Origin: Apostichopus japonicus
Lineage: Eukaryota > Echinodermata > Holothuroidea > Aspidochirotida > Stichopodidae
Assembly (NCBI RefSeq): GCF_037975245.1
Contig: NC_092569.1
Coordinates: 9,019,001-9,083,000 of the forward strand
Length of the DNA stretch: 64,000 bases
Direction: 5' to 3'
In this document: positions 60,659 to 64,000 of the stretch, in pieces
Position numbering within the stretch: the stretch's first letter is position 1
Layout: every line of letters begins with the position of its first letter
Translations under genes and position numbers: made by a program
The notes under the pieces: generated by a model
The model's database searches: none
Seen by the model: only the letters and a program-made list of their open reading frames with translations
What the model was told of the DNA's origin: nothing

Positions 60659-63600
60659 ATGGCGTTGACAAGTATTGGCATGTTTATGCTGATGTCTTGT
60701 TATTGCTACCATCGTGCAGGTTAGTGGTGTAAAAAATAAAGAAGCATTTTTAAATAAGCTTTTAGTGTACATGAAATATTTGTTGTTTTCTTTAGCTCTC
60801 AACGGTTAACTATCTCGTTTGTATGTCTGTTTTGTTTGTGTATTTTGATTTTACACTGTATGTATTAAGTTTTTTAAAGGATTGGGTCAGTTGTCATACA
60901 TGTTCATGTTATATGAAAGAGGACAATAAAAGAAACACAATTCTGACAAACAATGTTCAAATATCTTTATTGGTTTAAAGAGATATTCAAGTGTAAAGTT
61001 TCATCAGATTGTGTAGAAACTGCTGAAATCTGACTAGATGTGATGTCACATCCTCACATTCCTGAAAAAATCTTTGTGTTTGCTTTAAATATTTTGTGAG
61101 ATTTCATGACTTTCAACCAAAAGATATGTCAGGGGATCTTATTATTGTCAAAGGAGGTATTTGAGATTAAACATCTGTAGAATTTTTGATTATATTATTT
61201 TCATATGTGTTAAAAAATGTAAATAATTTTTAAATAATTTATTCACAAATTTTAAGGAGGTGAGGATGTGACGCCACACCCTCACAGTAAGTCTTTCTAC
61301 ACCAGTCGTTTTCAAAGAAATTTTGATATATTCAAAGTGTCAAATCTTCTTAACAGAGCATGCTATCGTGGTAGTTTCTTCACTGTTCTTTTTGTCTTTT
61401 TGTGTTCTTTCATACAAAATAGACATGTCAAACACCTGAACCAATCCTTAAAGTTAATCTAGGTAGGCTTTTTACAATAATCACGACGGGCATTTTGCAA
61501 TCGAAACAGGATTCTGTAAAAGCAATGATATTGGTTTGATAGAAAACAAAAAGGCAGTTAAATCGGTATAAATCGGTGATATTTGGTTACACGAGCATTT
61601 GTACATTTTATTCTCTTCAAAACATCAATTCTATGAAATATTATAATAGATCGAGTTTGCCAACAAGTTCGCATGATTGACCCATGCTTGCCATACGCTG
61701 TTCTTAGAGAAAAAAAGAAGGAAAAAGATAGTAATGGCAGCCCAACATGGGCAACCTGTTATATTAGTCTATCTACTGTATATTTTCATCACATTTGCCC
61801 GATACTGACTTTGTCAAGACAAACTATTTACTGCTTGATATAAAAAATCAATTGATTAGCTTTAACAAAGAGGTGGGAACTAAGCAGCAAACACAAGTTT
61901 GTTAATTGAAATGGACATATATATTCACTATTTTAAAGACGGACATGTTGCAAGTCTTAAGGACAATTCATACACTCATACATGCGTCATACATCATACT
62001 CACTGCTTTATTGCCTCCTGGTTTGCTCTAAGAGGGTACAAGACTAGGAATCGAATGAGACTTACATGAGAAATTACGATGTATTGTAAAATTCAACCTG
62101 TGACAATCTGTCAATATTTATATTTTCATATAAACACAAGAGGAAAAAAAAAATTTTCTTTTTCAACAGATACCAAATACCTTGGTTGTTATTCAAGTAT
62201 TCATTCCAATGTGTTTGATAAAAGACATGTCCGAATTGATTTAACAATCTCTCTCTGTGTGGATCTCTGTAGTAAAGAGAATTTTACACTGATTGGCCTG
62301 CAATATGGAACATATTGCCACTGTGGCAGAGAAGGGCTTCAATACAAGCAGGATGGACGGGTTACGCACTCACAGTGTAATATCACATGCCACGGAGGTC
62401 CTAAGTGTGGTGGCAATGACGTCATTGCTATCTATGAAAGTGAGTACAGCAACAAGCATTCGTCATATGATTATTGAAACAGTGACGCATAATATACTAT
62501 TTCTTAAATAAAACTACAGTGTGATGTTGCGTCAACGGGCAAGAGTATATTGCCCGAACACGATTCTCACAACGATTTATGAGTACTGTCAGAACGTTGT
62601 GTTACCAGTTTAGCTTTTACAATATAATTATAGCGGTATCATGAAAGTGCCGACAATTCTGCACATACATACAGTAAGATCACGTTATAACAGTAAGATC
62701 ACGTTATAACAGTAAGATCACGTTAGCACAGTAATAATATATATTATCACAGTAAGATTCTGTTGTCACAGTAACATTACGTTTATCAGAGTAAGATTCT
62801 GTCATCACAGTAAGATTGTGTTATCACTGGGAGATCATATTTTCACTGTAAGATTCTGTTATCACGGGAAGATCATATAATCACAGTAAGATCATATTAT
62901 AATAGTAGGATAATGTTAGTGCGATCGATCATGTTATAACAGTTTGATCATATTGTCGCAGTAAGTTCATGTAAGCTCATGCTATCATAGTACAATCATG
63001 GAAGACATAGTATTGTTACCGTTCATTCTTCATAACCTGTATTCCTCCATTGACTCAAACGTTCTTTGTTTCACCAGACTTCACGTACCTTGGGTGTTAT
63101 TCGTACCCTGAAGGCAATGCATTTTCTTTTGGTGGTGCCTTTGCAAACATGACTCTCAGCTTATGCTTTAATTTGTGTCAATATTTCCCACTTGCTGGCC
63201 TTACACGAGGAGACCAATGCTTCTGTGACTATTCTGACCAACTAAAAGTCTTGAGGGCTCGTGAAAACAGTCTATGTTTAGAACATGGAGAAGTGTGCTC
63301 AGGAGGGGAAAAATGTGGCGGATACGGATTGGTGGCCGTTTGGAACGAAATAGAGGCTATAGAAACCACTGGTAAGCTTCACATTAGCAACGAGCATGAG
63401 CGTGTTCGTATTAGAAAGGACGAGGTAGCCCGATACAATGTAAAAACAATGAAGTTGCTTTTTCGAATGGTGTACTAGACTTTGTATAAGTTTCAGAAGG
63501 TCAAAATAGTTCATCTCCAGAGAAGCTGTCCAAGTTTTTGATATAGAAAGAGATCTAGAATTGTAATCCCTGAGATTATTAATCAATATGTTATCAATAT

Positions 63601-63853
63601 GAAAAACCATCAACTGAAGTCGTTAGAAGTGATATGTTATCCCTTTTTTTCGGCAGAACTGTGGGGCTAAGTTGTGGAAATTTTACTTTATTGCAAAACG
63701 CGTATTAACTATATACATGACACTCGTACAGAATTTGACGCTACCAGCTGCATATGTCTATAATTTTCAGTTTAGTTTATTATGTCATTAATCTTACAGA
63801 CGAACTAACGATACCACACGAAGTGTTACCGGATGACCCCATCCAATGTAAAG
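60659..63853 (+). CDS. WSC-domain secreted or membrane protein, 5' part (four exons, continues past window)
   Basis: Exon 1 is 60659-60719 (MALTSIGMFMLMSCYCYHRA), a hydrophobic start with the look of a signal peptide. Exon 2 is 62170-62439, exon 3 is 63078-63370 and exon 4 is 63800-63853. All donors are GT and all introns phase 1. Exons 2 and 3 each encode one WSC domain: TKYLGCYSS and FTYLGCYSYP at the start, SLCVDLC / SLCFNLC in the middle, YCHCG / QCFCD next, and CHGGPKCGGNDVIAIYE / CSGGEKCGGYGLVAVWN at the end. WSC domains are cysteine-rich carbohydrate-binding type modules of cell-surface proteins such as polycystin-1 and Kremen. Exon 4 (DELTIPHEVLPDDPIQCK) is a linker or the start of another domain. 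The symmetric 1-1 exons fit domain duplication by exon shuffling. The gene product beyond the edge is unknown. Confidence 0.82.
61040..61285. repeat. Possible small inverted-repeat element in the first WSC intron
   Basis: GTGATGTCACATCCTCAC at the left is mirrored by GTGAGGATGTGACGCCAC at the right, about 200 bases apart, one to two mismatches over 18. No clear target duplication was found. The rest of the intron (60720-62169) shows nothing else. Confidence 0.45.
62665..62990 (+). repeat. 19-20 bp minisatellite in the intron between the two WSC exons
   Basis: Tandem units of CAGTAAGATCACGTTATAA type (19 bp), decaying into CAGTAAGATTCTGTTATCA variants. Fifteen or so units are visible. Many contain CAGTAAG, which resembles a 5' splice site. 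Confidence 0.85.
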
Positions 63854-64000
63854 GTGAGCTATTTTTCTTCAAAAAGTACGTTTCTTAGCCGAAACCAAAC
63901 ATTGCCGTCACTTTACAAATCCATACATTAATCCATGATAACATTTTGAGACTTCCTTCTGTGCGAGATCCTGCTCTTCGTACCCGTTATCACATTTTGC

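Overview
The window is genomic DNA from an intron-rich, AT-rich invertebrate animal. The gene set is a contactin-associated-protein-like fibrinogen-type domain protein, syntenin, animal-type WSC domains, a NERD nuclease/helicase fusion and a tandemly amplified methyltransferase. With the many hAT-type MITEs, this suggests a marine deuterostome such as an echinoderm, hemichordate or lancelet. That placement is inference; no species marker is visible.

Layout. (1) 1-7.85 kb, plus strand: the 3' part of a gene with at least two CNTNAP-like fibrinogen-type modules. Six exons are visible, all joined by phase-1 introns. Its introns hold a 47-bp minisatellite grown from an exon/donor boundary, a Tc1/mariner-type MITE and a 58-bp minisatellite. 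(2) 11.4-16.3 kb, minus strand: a complete syntenin (SDCBP) coding sequence in six exons, convergent with gene 1. (3) 17.2-23.6 kb: a transposon-rich stretch with a foldback element carrying a 9-bp target duplication, a 160-bp palindrome with paired CRE-like sites, a GC-rich dispersed repeat family, and three MITEs with 8-bp target duplications. One of these is inserted inside another. (4) 22.3-44.6 kb: a tandem segmental triplication of 6-9 kb units. Each unit carries one two-exon SAM-dependent methyltransferase gene. Copies 1 and 3 are open; copy 2 has a 2-bp frameshift; a fourth, partial exon lies at the right edge. The introns hold a 20-bp minisatellite with 117-bp higher-order periodicity. 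(5) 44.6-53.4 kb: no recognisable gene, with microsatellites and repeat fragments. (6) 53.4-57.5 kb, plus strand: a NERD nuclease-like plus superfamily-1 helicase-like protein, mostly in one 2.5-kb exon. (7) 60.6 kb to the right edge, plus strand: a secreted or membrane WSC-domain protein with a signal-peptide exon, two WSC exons and a further exon, continuing past the window.

The genes do not form an operon or an obvious pathway. Genes 1 and 7 encode extracellular adhesion or carbohydrate-binding type domains. Syntenin is a cytosolic PDZ scaffold linking syndecans to ALIX/ESCRT. The NERD-helicase looks like an intracellular nucleic-acid enzyme. The window is most notable for its repeat biology: minisatellites built around splice sites, nested MITEs with readable target duplications, and a young tandem gene amplification whose copies have diverged through separate insertions. 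Exon coordinates come from reading frame, splice consensus and family alignment from memory; no database search was possible.
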